From assembly GCA_030407085.1 (NCBI GenBank), contig CM059582.1, positions 19,387,501-19,451,500 on the forward strand: a stretch of DNA of 64,000 bases. The letters run 5' to 3'. Each line of letters starts with the position of its first letter. The first letter of the stretch is position 1. This DNA comes from Trichopria drosophilae. Its lineage: Eukaryota; Arthropoda; Insecta; Hymenoptera; Diapriidae. Under the pieces are notes generated by a model. The model searched no databases and was not told the origin of the DNA. It saw only the letters and a program-made list of their open reading frames with translations. This document shows positions 24,400-36,576 of the stretch, piece after piece. Position numbers and translations under genes: made by a program.

Positions 24400-26330
24400 G
24401 AAGGGTTTGTTAAGGGTAGTTCGAGTCAAGCAGGTGGAAGGAATGGAAGGGAAGGTGATTTCCCCAGAAGCAGTATGGCGTCAGATGGATGCCCCCATTA
24501 ATTAGCAGCTATCTCCTACCGCTTGGGGCCATCATTCAAGCAGCCCTCTCTCCCTCCTCTGCTTCAATTCTTACGACCTTTCCATTGCTTTATACGTTTT
24601 GACAAATGAAATTGTATCAATTAAAGGCAAACCGAATGTATTTTTAAAGAACCAGGCGCCCGTCTATAAATCCCGAGTTTTCTCTTCATAAATGAGTTTC
24701 ATCCATTGAGCAATTAGCAACGGCGAATCCCTCAAAATTATATTTGGAATCTACTTTTAACTTTTATGCTTATTTTCATGTCCTGTTGGTATATTTGTAT
24801 ATTAACATATTTCAGTAATCAGGAATCCGGTAACGTTCATAACGCGAGAATGTCAACGCGCTTATCCAGATCGATAGGAAATTTTAATTAGACTCCAATA
24901 TATATGCCCGCATTTACTTGAATATTTAGTTTGGAAGCTCATTACAGTTTTCCTGTTTACGCTTAACGAACTCCAGTTAAGCATTGTTGATGTACGTAAA
25001 TTGTACAATTTTAATAACGTGCCCGTTCGATCGGTGCGCTTAATCAGCCGTGACTATCACTACTTCTGTTCCAGTTTTCATTTTTGCGCTTTATCCACCC
25101 TTCGACAGATTCCATTAAATAAATTCAAATATGTATTTTATATAATCTTAATAAATATTGAAATCGATCATATATTTTACAAATTCGCAGTTCATTTTAA
25201 AGCACTTGGCTACAATCCAGTCAAAATGGGTATAAGTTGCACTTTCATGATTGTGACATAGGTAACGAAGTCAAAGACATAATTTACTTTCGAGCCCCCG
25301 TTTCTATAATGGAGAGTGGAAGGCTTGACAGCATTAAAATTCATTTATTAAGTGTAACGTAATTAAAATGTAAATGAAGTATGATTCACATCTATTTCGG
25401 AGCAATGCTTCCTAAAAACGTGCATTTCGGTTATATATGGGTTGATCGAAGATTAACGGGACTGCATTTGAATCGAGGATCACAATTCTTGCTAAAAGGG
25501 ATACACAGCGATGCACTGGTATCTAGAATATTACAATTGCTATTTGGAACGTCAGTGCTTATGCAACGTTTCTGTATAATTAAACTTCTGCATTACAGCG
25601 TTTAGTCTAATCTATTGATTACATATCAGAAATACATCGACTGTGCACGTATACAATAAGCAAACAATGCGTAAATAGCGCAATTGCGAGTTGAAATTAT
25701 GTACGGAATTCCGTACCTAATGTTACATTCTTCCGACCTATATTGGCTAATATTTCTATTCTTGTTAAACAATACAATGTACAATGAGATTAGGAAGATG
25801 AAATCAGACAATTGCTTATTTATGGCAGTCTTCAATGCAGATAATTATAAAAACATCTTTCGACTATCCTAATATTAGAAATATGGATCATCAAAATTCT
25901 AGATCATCTTCCTTCAAAAATACTTTAAGCTGTCCTTGACCACCAAGAAAGTTGCCAATTATAATAGCATTTAAGTATAACGGGTTTTGAATCGCTGAAA
26001 TCTGCTAGGAGTATTTTAACGGATGGTTAACCAGTAGTCGTTAGATAGTCGCATTATCATGGAAAAGCACTTTTCGAACACGCATTTACGGGCTCTTGCG
26101 TGCTCGTTCGCGTGTCCTTATCCTTTCGTGCTAGCTTCGTGCACTAGCTTCTCCCGGTATATTTGCCTATACCTTGTAAAATCCTGACAAGGTGTGAAAA
26201 AATTATGGTTACGCCTCTCCCATTTGCGAGTTCAGCCCGCTGCCACTGATGGTTCACGCGATCAAGCACCGGTACTCAATCTCGTCCCATTCCATAAAAT
26301 AAATTCATACGTGATTACGTCTAAATTAGA
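24400..26330. other. Balanced-composition non-coding DNA, candidate regulatory block
   Basis: Several patches (24420-24760, 24840-25110, 25380-25570, 26030-26320) are much less AT-rich than their surroundings, not repeated in the window, and lack long ORFs, inverted ends or simple repeats. Short open frames at 25001-25261 and 25381-25605 carry no recognisable domain. Blocks like this in insect intergenic DNA are often conserved enhancers. Without an alignment this is only a suggestion. Confidence 0.25.
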
Positions 26331-29300
26331 AAATGGTCATCGGTGATGGTATTACTCATTTTTATGGAGTACATCAATTAGACTCGACTAGCGCGACATA
26401 TGAAGTAAACTGCACTTGGTAACAATCGGTTATCATATTCCCCACGTAATGTGGTGGAGTGATGTATTTGCTAGTACTACAATATAAAGGTAAGTATTGT
26501 ATGTAAGAATTGTATTTTTTCATAATTTTTTTCTTATTCTGAACTGAGATGCTCATTTACGCAATTCAAAATAATGTGCATATGATGGAAACAATTTTTA
26601 TCATTCTTAAATTTTTGGTAAAAAATGTGGACCAGTTTAAAAGATTCGCCAGGCTCTGAACCCAGGATCTTCTGATTGTATTGTCCATCTTTGTTAAGTA
26701 ATCCCACTTTTCACAGCGAGATGACGTTTCAACATCCTGTTGCTAAGGCGAATACGGCAAATGATATCGGCTAACTCGACACTTTAAGTTCTCTGTGACT
26801 TTATGAACCTTTTGAGTTCGGTCCTTTTCTTTAACTATTCGACTGTTCCAAAGAAAACATTTTTTAATTTTATCTAGTCAATTATATTTACGTTTTAAAT
26901 CAAAATTCTTTTATATTTATTTTAGGTGTTTTCACTATTTGACAAATGTACATACATAAAACTCTGGGATTCAGTTGATTTCCATCAAGCTTATTTTTTT
27001 ATGTCTTTATTATTTATGATATTTTGTCTGGAGATCAGTATGACTTTGAAGTCGAGAAGGCTTTGAAAGAGTCGATTGAAAGGTTTGAATGACTTAAAGG
27101 GATTAGTAAAAAGTTAATGAATAAATATTAAAGCCAAGATATAGTTAGCAATTCTGACCTACTTAAACTGTCGAGCAAACCGATACTCTTCAATCTCAAT
27201 TTTTTATACAAAAAAGTGTCTCAAGGATGTCAGTCAGCAGTCAACGAAAAATGTATTCTAAACTACGGGCATGGAGACTGTCCCAAATTGTCGCATAACC
27301 AATTTCTCTAAGAGAATATTCTAAATGTGGAAATAAAAACCTTTCAGTCACTAGTCAATTGGTCTATGGACATCAACGAATATTAATTCATCACATCTGT
27401 CTATAGTGATAAGTAAACCAAATTTCACATGGAGGATATCATGGAATAAAACTCCATCAAGTACTAGTCCATTTTGGTTATTAAAAGTATATCAGAATTA
27501 TTATATATTATAGACGCAAAAAATATCATAATAAATATTTTCAAAAAGTTCTGGACATTTACAACAGATTCGAACTAACAAAATTGTGATAAGATGTTGC
27601 GAAGATATTTTCCAGGTACAAAAATTAAAAATCACGGACGGAAAGAAAAATATCACATCGAAATACCATAATGATGGTATCGGTTATCATATTTTATAGA
27701 ACGTTTAGGGTTTAGATTGTACCAGTTAGCATAAAGTGAGGTCAAACACACAAATAAATAGATGAAAATCTCAGCTAGAAAAAATCCAGTGGAGGTCAGG
27801 TAGTTGGTCGTTTAGGTTACGTTCGGCCTATCAACGATGTCACCATTTCGTGGTGTATTCTGAACATATTGTATTTCGAATAATAAATCAAAGTTTTATT
27901 AAAATATGTTCTAAGAGTATCTGCGTTTCATACTGAACAGATGAACTATGAGAAATAAGAATCGAGATTTTCTTAAAACTGTAATTAATGTAAAGGAATG
28001 TATCATTCAAAAAAAGAAAGCAAAGCTATATGTAGCGTTTAAGGAAGTTCTCCCGATAATAGACTTGACAAACAGATTTTACCCCAATTTGGTATAATTC
28101 TTCATAAAGGTATACAAAATATCTAATTCAAATGTTAGTGGGATAGGTTACTTGTAAAAAAAGTAATCAGCAAATGTATTTCTCCATACTTAACAAAAAT
28201 TCGTTTTTGTCCTCTATACACATATATCGTGAAAAATGCAACAAGCATATTTATTACTAAAAAAAAGCATAAATTGAATATTTTCTGAACGTGTAGAGTC
28301 CAGAATAATTATCATTAATTCACTGTCAGGGACAAAATTAATTATTTAATAATGACACTCGCCGTATTTTGTACGGTATCCGTCATTGCTGTTAACATCG
28401 TGTGGAACTTTTTGGTTACGTTGTGACTTGTTCGAAGAACCCCCTTAAGAGAGTACTTACGTATTAAATTACTTAAATTACAAAAAAATTTTTAGAAAAT
28501 AAATTGTTGTGTAACAGAATAAGTATTCCAATTGAAACGGTTTATAATCAAATTGTATGGACGAAGTGTTTGTTATTAATACTTTTTCTTTACTGTGTAC
28601 GAAACATGATTGTCGAAAATTACATGTTCGGTCTTATAGAAATTAAACATGGAAAAAATAGATTAGTTTACCGGCTAAACATATAAAAAAAAGTATACTA
28701 ACTCCAGCTGCAAATGGTCCAGTGATGTATCTATGATAACCGAAAATTATATGGATGCATGTTCTTCATACGGATTCGGTGGTATTAGCTATCTACTAGC
28801 GATAAACGAAGTTCGAAACAGAAATTCGAGATTATGGGAATAATGAAAATGCACTGTTTAATATTCAAATCAATTCAAAATAAGGAATCATCAAAATAGT
28901 AACTGGTCCTATATTTGGGTAGTCTCAGGTGCTTAATGCAAATAGAAGTTAGGTAAACTATCATGGAACCAAACTATGCGTAAGTGCGGATAAAAAAACT
29001 TTTTATTGAAATCCGTAAAATAGTCATAATTGTAATACTTTGGAAGACAAGTGTTGCGTACCAAAGGGTAAAATATATATAAATATACATGAAAATTATG
29101 AGATAGAAAATAACAATATAGACGAATATGAATTTATTCAAAACAATTGGATCGATTAGTCATAAAAATTCTGTAAATGGTCCTGTAAATCCTGTAAGTT
29201 TGCAAAAATGTACTGAGAAAATTTTCCTTAGAAAATTCCCCATATTATCTGGTTTTAGCGAAATGTACTCTAAAAATTAGAAAATTTTCTACATGAATTC

Positions 29301-29660
29301 ATTAAAATAGCTGTACCCCAATTTATTCGGCAGTATATGACTTTTGTCATGGAAATGTAGACATTTTCCGAGTATATCCCTCTGACACCATACACTAAGA
29401 AAAACGTTCTATGTGTAATGATAAAATTTTGAGTAAGACACAATTTATAAACTAACACCACTCAACCATCTATAAACTACAATACATACTCAATAGATGG
29501 GCTACGATCGCATATTGTCGCAAGTACTTGGTGTTTCTTTACGTTATTGCAGACATATGTTGATTGACTACATTCGTACACACGTACCATCTGCAATTAG
29601 CGATAAGTGCAGCCGAGCAGGTCAAAGAATTACTGTGTACGTTACGATACCATTGTTAAT
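26331..29660. other. AT-rich non-coding DNA, no gene seen
   Basis: Only short, low-complexity ORFs are present. A weak tRNA B-box-like string on the minus strand near 26650-26662 has no convincing A box. No element boundaries were recognised. Confidence 0.4.
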
Positions 29661-29670
29661 ATATATGGTA

Positions 29671-29989
29671 CAGTAGAACCCCCTTTTTACGACATGGGTC
29701 GGTCCCACGACTTCCCCTCAAGCTCCCGTTTATCGACATGCCAGCTAGAAAAGTGTGTTCCCCCACCGCAACCCATCGACAAGCATGCTGAAGTGACGTC
29801 ACACGTGACTCGACCAATGCGGTTGTTTCGCGGGCTATGCACGTATACATGCGCCGTCTGGTGAGGGGATGCATTTAGACGTGGTGGGGATGACGGGAAT
29901 CGCTCGTATGTCGTTAAAATGGGTATCACTAGCGTCGTAGAAAAGAGTATGTCGATAAACGGAGGTGGCGTTAAAAGGGGGTTCTACTG
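29671..29989. mobile_element. Pogo/Tigger-like MITE
   Basis: Termini are CAGTAGAACCCCC on the left and its complement on the right, flanked by TA on both sides (29669-29670, 29990-29991). The similarity extends inward through CCGTTTATCGACAT on both arms. CAGTAGAACC ends with TA target duplication are typical of pogo/Tigger non-autonomous elements. The interior is GC- and CpG-rich, unlike its surroundings, and holds TGACGTCA (29794), CACGTG (29802) and CCAAT (29814) in 25 bp. No transposase is encoded; the ORFs here are shadows of the open GC-rich sequence. Confidence 0.8.
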
Positions 29990-30244
29990 TATATATACAC
30001 ATATATGCATATGTGTATTTTTACAATCGCATACAACAATAACGCAAAATACATCGACTACTTACTTTCAGATGCATAAATGTTAGTTTTGCATTTAAGT
30101 ATTATTAAATGAATATTTTTAATTCTGATTCAACCTATTAATTGCAACATAATATTTAAGAATTACTTGATCTCTCTTCACTATTATTTATAACAAATTC
30201 TTAATTTCTTCAACTAAAGAGCGTGGATATTCGTGAATCAAGTA

Positions 30245-30418
30245 GAATTTTCAACCGGGTACTGACGGAGATCAAACCGGGTTTTCCTGGTTGTATTCGG
30301 TATTCGACGGGCCTCCTTGACTACAGATCGGTCAGATTTAAAATTCTGACCGGGTGATACTCGGCACCAGACCGTGATGTGATCGGAATTCGATCTGATT
30401 ACCGCAGTTGTAGTACTA
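30245..30418. repeat. ACCGGG-word repeat fragment, left of a nested element
   Basis: The block starts near AGTAGAATTTTCAACCGGGT, resembling the terminus of the CCTGATCAGG element (GTAGAAATTTTGA). It then carries AACCGGGTTTTCC, GGTCAGATTTAAAATTCTGACC and CGGAATTCGATCTGATTACCG. The element at 30419-32202 appears inserted at its right edge. The sequence at 32203-32345 (GGTCAGG, CGGACTAACC, TCGGGTCAAG) may be the other half. Confidence 0.35.
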
Positions 30419-32202
30419 CCCACATGGAAATTAAATCTCCAGAATATCCATAGAATGTCACAAACGTTAGAATTGAAATATTGTAATTTCAAAATCTCCA
30501 GAATATTCTGCAAATATCTCAAACAAAATGTTGCAAGTGAGATATTCTGATAACATTTCATTTGACACATTCTGTATGATTCTCAGAATATTCTAGAGAT
30601 GTGGTATTCGAAAAGTTTCACAACATTACAAACTCGATGTCATCCGAATGTTGCTCAGAAAATATTGCAGAATAACGCAGATGAGACATTTTGAGAATAT
30701 TTCATTTCAGACATTATGTATGTATTGTTCTTAGAATATTCTGGAGAAATCAATTTGAAATGTCTCACTATATCTCAAATTTAATATCGCTAGAATGTTT
30801 TGCGAGAATCGTTGCAGAACATTGCAGACGAGACATTATGGAAATATTTCATTTGAGAAATTAATGCAAACAACTCAGTTTAGAAAGGCAATGTTTAACG
30901 GCTGAACTAGCGATTGTTAACAACTTATACTTTGGAAACAATACCCTCTTGTTCTCTCGGACCGAGAAGTGCACTGAAGTGTACAATAATCTGAAATTTT
31001 ATTCAACACTCTCTACATTTCTCCAAAATAACTCTTAGAATAACAAATCATGTGTTCAATTTTTAGCAGACATATGTATTTTTTTTTTTTTTGTAAAAAA
31101 CACATATTTCATTGTGCGTGAAAGATGGTAATGCAGAGACTTTCTAGATATAATCTAGAAATAATTTTACCTACTTATCGAAATCAATGCGATTTCCGTA
31201 GTTTGAGGCCTTTTTTATATGAATTTGTAAATAAATTTTGAAAAATTGAAATTGATGTTGGTAAATCATCGAAAAATATGACAATGTAGAAACCGTGTGA
31301 AAAATTGAAAAAAAAAATATCAGGACTCAGAAGAACATTTTATGTGAGACATCAGAGCATTATTCGACCACCCAGAAACGAAGTATTGAAAACCACGAAA
31401 TACTTCTTGATGATTCTAAATCATATTTGGCAGAGGCTCATAGCTTAGCAACTGACATGAAAAAAGGTGAAGTATACATAACTAATTTTAATCAACCTCG
31501 TTAAAAATAATATTATATAAATTTCTTAAAAATGTTTATTTAACCTATTCATAAATGATTACTAAATAAGAAAATAACATTTAAAATAGCAACATTTCTT
31601 ATATAGAAATGACAAAATTAATTAAATATAATTGAAATTGACTAACATTTATATATCTTATACGATAAAAATAACTGTATGAAATGTTTGCGTAAGTAAA
31701 TATTAACGTCTGCAAAGAAATGCTTATGTTTTGTAGCGTAGTGGTTAAGACGTCAGCGTAGTAAACGATAGGCCCGGGTTCGATCCTCGGTCGGGGTAAA
31801 TTATTTTCAAGTTCATAGATTTATTTGCCAGCGAAATTGTAAAACTATATTCTGTATTAACATATTTAACGACACTTACATAATAATAAAAATCAAATTA
31901 AATATCTATCATAATTTCTTCTATTTTTTAAGCTTTCTGAATCACCGAAATGTCTTCAGAATGTCAAAAGAATATCTGCAGAATATCTCTAGAATGTATA
32001 TGTTTTGCATTACAGAGTAAACTCGGAACGTCTCCACAATGTCCCTAGAATACTGTATAGAAGTCACTAGAATATCAAAAAAGCGGACATACGACGTGTT
32101 CTGAGGATGTCTCTAAAATGTCCCTGAGTACATCTCCAGAATATTAATGTCTCAAAAGTAATATTCTGCAAAAATCATCCGAATATTCCTCTTCTATGTG
32201 GG
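30419..32202. mobile_element. AGAATATTCT-word element, copy 1
   Basis: Left end CCCACATGGAAATTAAATC and right end, read inward, CCCACATAGAAGAGGAATA are inverted relative to each other. Arms at 30430-30860 and 31930-32200 are packed with AGAATATTCT and relatives (CCAGAATATTC, TTAGAATATTCTGGAG). The core is AT-rich and includes a tRNA-like module at 31734-31797. A second copy in the opposite orientation is at 37571-38880; relative to it, about 380 bp (30785-31165) are extra here. TA flanks both sides, possibly a target duplication. No transposase ORF. Confidence 0.75.
31734..31797 (+). other. tRNA-like module inside AGAATATTCT element copy 1
   Basis: A perfect A box TAGCGTAGTGG (31734-31744) and B box GGTTCGATCC (31777-31786) sit at tRNA spacing. 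The T arm CCGGG-TTCGATC-CTCGG can form five pairs. The 5' flank TATGTTTTG does not pair with the 3' end GGGGTAAA, so no acceptor stem forms. It is probably a tRNA-derived promoter or relic rather than a tRNA gene. Confidence 0.65.
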
Positions 32203-33260
32203 TAAGAATAGGTCAGGCTTAGCGCTGTTGGATTCTATCTAGTATTAGTTTTCTATTTGAGCCAAATCTCCTTAATTTGTTATTCGGACTAACCAGGCTG
32301 TATCTCAGCTAGTAACTTGTTTCTATTCGGGTCAAGTTATGCCAATTCTAACGAAAAATTAAAGTATATAATTCTATTTAGAAGTTGTTTTTTAATCCCA
32401 CGCTGTATAATAACTTGTGTTATTATTATGTAATATCCTAAACATTAGATAATTTTTCATATATCATTAAAGCACAAAATAAAACAACATATTTCTTTTA
32501 TCATATTGAAACTTAATATCTTTCCGTTAACTGAGTCCTATTGAGTCCAGGCTACACATTTCCTCTAACACCAAATACTACCTATATTATATTTCAGATA
32601 ATATTAATGGGTAACAGAAAAATGTCAATTGCATAATATTTGTCATAAGTATCATCGACTACAAGTACACTTATAACATATTAGTCCAAGCTGTATTAGT
32701 GTCACTGGGTTATATTTTTAGAAAGAAATTTGAGGCGTAATAACTACCTCAATCAAATTCTTTGAATTCTGAATAAGATGAACAAAATCAACATAGTAAA
32801 ACATTATTTATGTTGTTAACTAATCCACAAACATTTGGACATCTTATATCCACAGTGACGCGACGTAACTAGCCAATACTGTATACGACGTTAAATTTTC
32901 CTATTTTATAAGATCATCCTCTCATGTAATTGAATGTTTTTAATTCAATTACTCAACAATTTTCAGAAGTTAAATTATGTGAAATATTTGTCTACAATGT
33001 ACATACATTCTATTGAAATAAGCGAAATAAACATACGTTACTATTTAAAAGCACATCCGATTATGTAACATGTTGTATTATTAATATTATTCTATAGCAA
33101 GGAAGTTTATGACGAAAAATGTGCCTTATCTATGTATATAGAAAATGCAAGGCTATTCTATTTGGTCAATACTGGATAAAAAATAGCAAGTTAATCGCTA
33201 ACGATAATAATGTTTTGCATTGCCCTTCTTTTCTGACTCAACATAATTATTGTATAAGCA
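32203..33260. other. Upstream flank of gene 1, AT-rich, no other gene
   Basis: The first 140 bp may belong to a broken ACCGGG-word repeat. The rest is unremarkable AT-rich DNA and should contain any distal control sequences of the gene that follows. Confidence 0.35.
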
Positions 33261-33265
33261 TTCGG

Positions 33266-33272
33266 TTATAAA
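33266..33272 (+). promoter_or_regulatory. Probable TATA box of gene 1
   Basis: TTATAAA lies 70 bp before the ATG in GGTTATAAACG. Transcription would start near 33295-33300, giving a 5' UTR of roughly 45 bases. Gene 2 has a similarly placed TATATTTAAACG. Confidence 0.45.
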
Positions 33273-33341
33273 CGTAAGAAGTTCATCGCACATACCGTTT
33301 GTAACCACACAACTAATCGTTACTTTATTTGACGTCTCAAA

Positions 33342-36300
33342 ATGAAACCCTCAACAAAATACCTTCTTATTGGAATCTGTTTGGTATTCGTCTGTGCCAC
33401 GTATGCTAAGAAGGCCGATGGTGATGAACAAAGTGACGGAAAAGACGCATTTCCAAGTAAATCCATTTTTTATTATGCATAAGAAATTAATAAAATTTTA
33501 AGAAACAGAAAATTCAAAACAACAAAGTGTTATTCATGAAGAAATTTAAAGACAATTAATTTATAAATGTATGTTATATTCAGCACATCCTCGGGAGGAT
33601 GTCGTAAATGCTCATTATTTTATAAAAATAATATTAATCTATCACGGTGAGCTTCGATCAAGTTTAAATAAAAGTATCGTGTACATCGCAGATTTCTTCT
33701 GGGGTCTTTTTGGGATTGCCTAACAATTATTTTAAGCCGTGAATGAAAATGATCGCCAGGAGGAAACTCAAAATAACTCAATTTTTTGTATTCTTTTTAA
33801 AATTTTAGTAAATATTTACATAAAAATAGCATCTAAACCTAATTTGCATCGCAGATTTCTTCTGGGGTCTTTTTGGGATTTCTTAACGATTATTTTAAGC
33901 CGTCAATGAAAATGATCGCCAGAGAGAAACTCAAAATAACTAAATTTAAAAAATTTTTTTAAAGGCTTTTGTAAATATTTCCGTCAAAATAGCATTTAGA
34001 TCTAGTTTTTTGGCATTAGAACTTAATTTTTTAATCAGAAAGACAATCCCGATATGTGTAAACTACTTTTATAATTTTTGATTCGAAGGATGTTCAAAAA
34101 TAACTAAAAATAAGTAGATTTTGTTGTTTCTTTTTGTCAACTTCGTCCTATGGTAATTTTGTCATGGATAATACCATTATAAAAAAGAAATTGACAAAAA
34201 AAAAACAACAAAATCTACTTATTTTTGAACATCCTTTGAATTAAAAAGCTATATGCAAAATAGGTCTAGATGCAATTTTTATGGAAACATTTATTAAAAT
34301 CTTAAAAAAGAATACAAAAAATTGAGTTATTTTGAGTTTCCTCCTGGCGATCATTTTCATTTACGGCTTAAAATAATTGTTAGGCAATCCCAAAAAGACC
34401 CCAGAAGAAATCTGCGACGTGCACGGTACTTTTATTTAAAGTTGTTCGAAGCTCACCGTGTATTACAATACTAACATATCGACGCTCTATATTTTATTTT
34501 CGTCTGACTCTTCCTTAAACACATATAAACTGCATTTTCGTAATTTAAAAAGTTTTCTTCGTGTAACTATGTTGATCGTGAAAATATGATATTTTGTTTC
34601 AATAATGGTAGATAAACAATTTACTGAGGCAAATGTAGTGTTCAAGGTTTAATTTATTAGAATTGTTATAATAATGTGAGAGATAACAAGCAAAAAATTA
34701 CTAAAATTTCTTCTTCGAAATGTAACAATAATTTTGCAGATGAATTGATATCCACGCATTCGTTCTTCATATGATTCCATTTTATAAATTAATGAACATT
34801 CTAGAATCCTAATATCGTGAGTAAAAGCTGCAAATTTTGTGTTTTTGTCCCTTTTCAAAGAAGAAAAACGACACCTAATCTAGATTAATTGATATAACTG
34901 ATTATATTAATTTCGTTATTTACAAGATTGAATATGTGTTAGGTGCCTTAATGTACTTCTACTACTGTTTTATTATCAATTATACTTGCGGAATTGTGAA
35001 TTTAGATAATATTTTAACTAGTTAAGTTTAGTTTTCCGATTTCAATAGTTTTCTTTTATAATCACGAATTTTCTAAATTTAATTTCTTCCGCTCTTGATT
35101 TAAAGCTGGAAAAAGTCTACCACACATTAGAAATGATTACTCGCATTTTCTTTTAACTAAATGATACTATTCATATTTTCTGGATAAACCAAAAGAAATA
35201 TTTTGTCTACTATAAAAGACTTGCGAAATTATAATTGTTAGGACTCAAAATATATAAAATTAAAAATTTTTTAATATTCATTGTTGAAAACAGACGATTA
35301 TATTTTATATATTTTATATCACTTCAAAATACTTGTTATTAGAAAACGTGATCAAAGTTAATAAAAAAAGAACAGTATAAAACAAAAATTCAAAAATATA
35401 TAAATATAAAAAAAAGAAATTCCAAAATTAATTTTATATTTTGATTAAATAATTTTCAACGTAAAGTTAATCATTCTTTCAGATCGTATTATAAATATTT
35501 TGATTATAATGAACATGTAAATTATTCTTTATAAAAGAACACGATTTATTTTATAAGTATTTTCAAATTAATACTTTTATTTTGAATAAAGAAGGCATGT
35601 TGAAGTCTTAAAATGTCGTGCCTTTATGTTGCCATCCACAAATATTCATTATGACAAATATGAAAATTCAAGATGGCGTGTTCAATATAGTGACTGAAGT
35701 ATAATTTTTATGTGAAATTAGTCTAATTTATTTTCTTAATTTCTTGAAGTGAGAATTCACTCTTTGGTCAGTGAAAACCTAGCAACAAAAAGAGTGAATA
35801 TTCAACGTGGAGGGAAAGAGTGAAATTTCACTCTAACAAGAGTGAAAAACTCTTAAAGGGTTAAATATTCACTCTTTTCCGAGAGTTGCTAGGTTTTCAC
35901 AAATTAAAGAGTGAATTCGCACTCCAAGAAATTTAGAGGGTACGAATCTTTAAAAATTGTCCGGTCTTGATATAACCTAAATTTAAAAATTTTGATTTTC
36001 AAAACATATTTTGCCTATTAAAAATTCGAAATTTGATCACATTATTTTTATTACATTTTTAGCACTTTGGGTATAACAAAATATTACACGAGCTTTACTA
36101 GGAATGTCAAATCGGAAATGGAAGACTAGTGCGATAGTGTTTTACAAAGCCCAACTAAATGATTTTTAAAAAATAATCTATGATGATCTCTAATCTTAAG
36201 TTTACTATATTCAAATAAGCAAATCTCTTGTAAATCCAGTATAATTTTTAAAAATATCTTTTTTATCTCTGACATTCTTGTGAAGAATATTAAAAAATTC

Positions 36301-36576
36301 TGTTTTATTCCATAATGATATGCGTTTAAAAATTATACTACCATTATATACAATTGCTTTAATGGAAAACAATTTGTTGTATAATTATTTATTTATTTAT
36401 ACGCTATAATTATATATAGCAATGATAAATTTAGATAAACAATGTCCTACTTAATAACAATTATTTATTCTTTTCTTATAGAATTAACACCAGAAGAATG
36501 TGAAAAACTCAAGGAAGGGGACCATACTGCTATGAGACATTATCCGGAATGCAAAAAAGAAGGAAGTGCAGAATGA
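33342..36576 (+). CDS. Small secreted acidic two-cysteine peptide, paralog 1 (69 aa, 2 exons)
   Basis: Exons 33342-33456 and 36482-36576 are joined at a phase-1 intron (GTAAATCC...TTATAG); the stop is TGA. Residues 1-22 (MKPSTKYLLIGICLVFVCAT then YA) form a clear signal peptide with likely cleavage after Ala22. The mature part begins KKADGDEQSDGKDAFP and continues in exon 2 as KLTPEECEKLKEG. Cys45 and Cys62 are 16 residues apart, the second within YPEC, and probably form one disulfide. A polyadenylation signal AATAAA is at 36745. The signal motif KYLLIG, phase-1 intron and C-x16-PEC module match the genes at 44245 and 52129. The intron holds two fold-back elements. The family is not known to me; a secreted role such as venom, saliva or defence is a guess. 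Confidence 0.8.
33643..34460. mobile_element. Long hairpin MITE in intron 1 of gene 1
   Basis: CACGGTGAGCTTCGA at 33643 is repeated inverted at 34446-34460. The two halves pair almost throughout: GATTTCTTCTGGGGTCTTTT with its complement, TTTTGAGTTTCCTCCTGGCG with its complement, and a central AAAATCTACTTATTTT pair. The left arm has an internal direct repeat (33687 and 33846). TAT flanks both ends, a possible short target duplication. No ORF. Transcribed as part of the intron, it would fold into a hairpin of about 400 bp. Confidence 0.8.
35741..35930. mobile_element. Short palindromic element with AAGAGTGAA words, in intron 1
   Basis: TTCTTGAAGTGAGAATTCAC on the left matches the complement of GTGAATTCGCACTCCAAGAA on the right. 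The arms continue with GAAAACCTAGCAAC and its inverse GTTGCTAGGTTTTC. Six or more AGAGTGAA/TTCACTCT words fill the interior. It is another fold-back built on a repeated self-complementary word. Confidence 0.7.

Noticed and set aside
26640..26710. Minus-strand tRNA-like B box (GGGTTCAGAGCC)
   Set aside because: No A box or cloverleaf could be drawn.
29607..29929. Overlapping 70-85 codon ORFs on both strands
   Set aside because: They lie in the GC-rich interior of a pogo-like MITE; open frames there reflect few stop codons, not coding.
31734..31797. Intact tRNA gene
   Set aside because: Pol III boxes and T arm are good, but no acceptor stem can be formed and the sequence recurs inside repeats, so it is annotated as a tRNA-like module.
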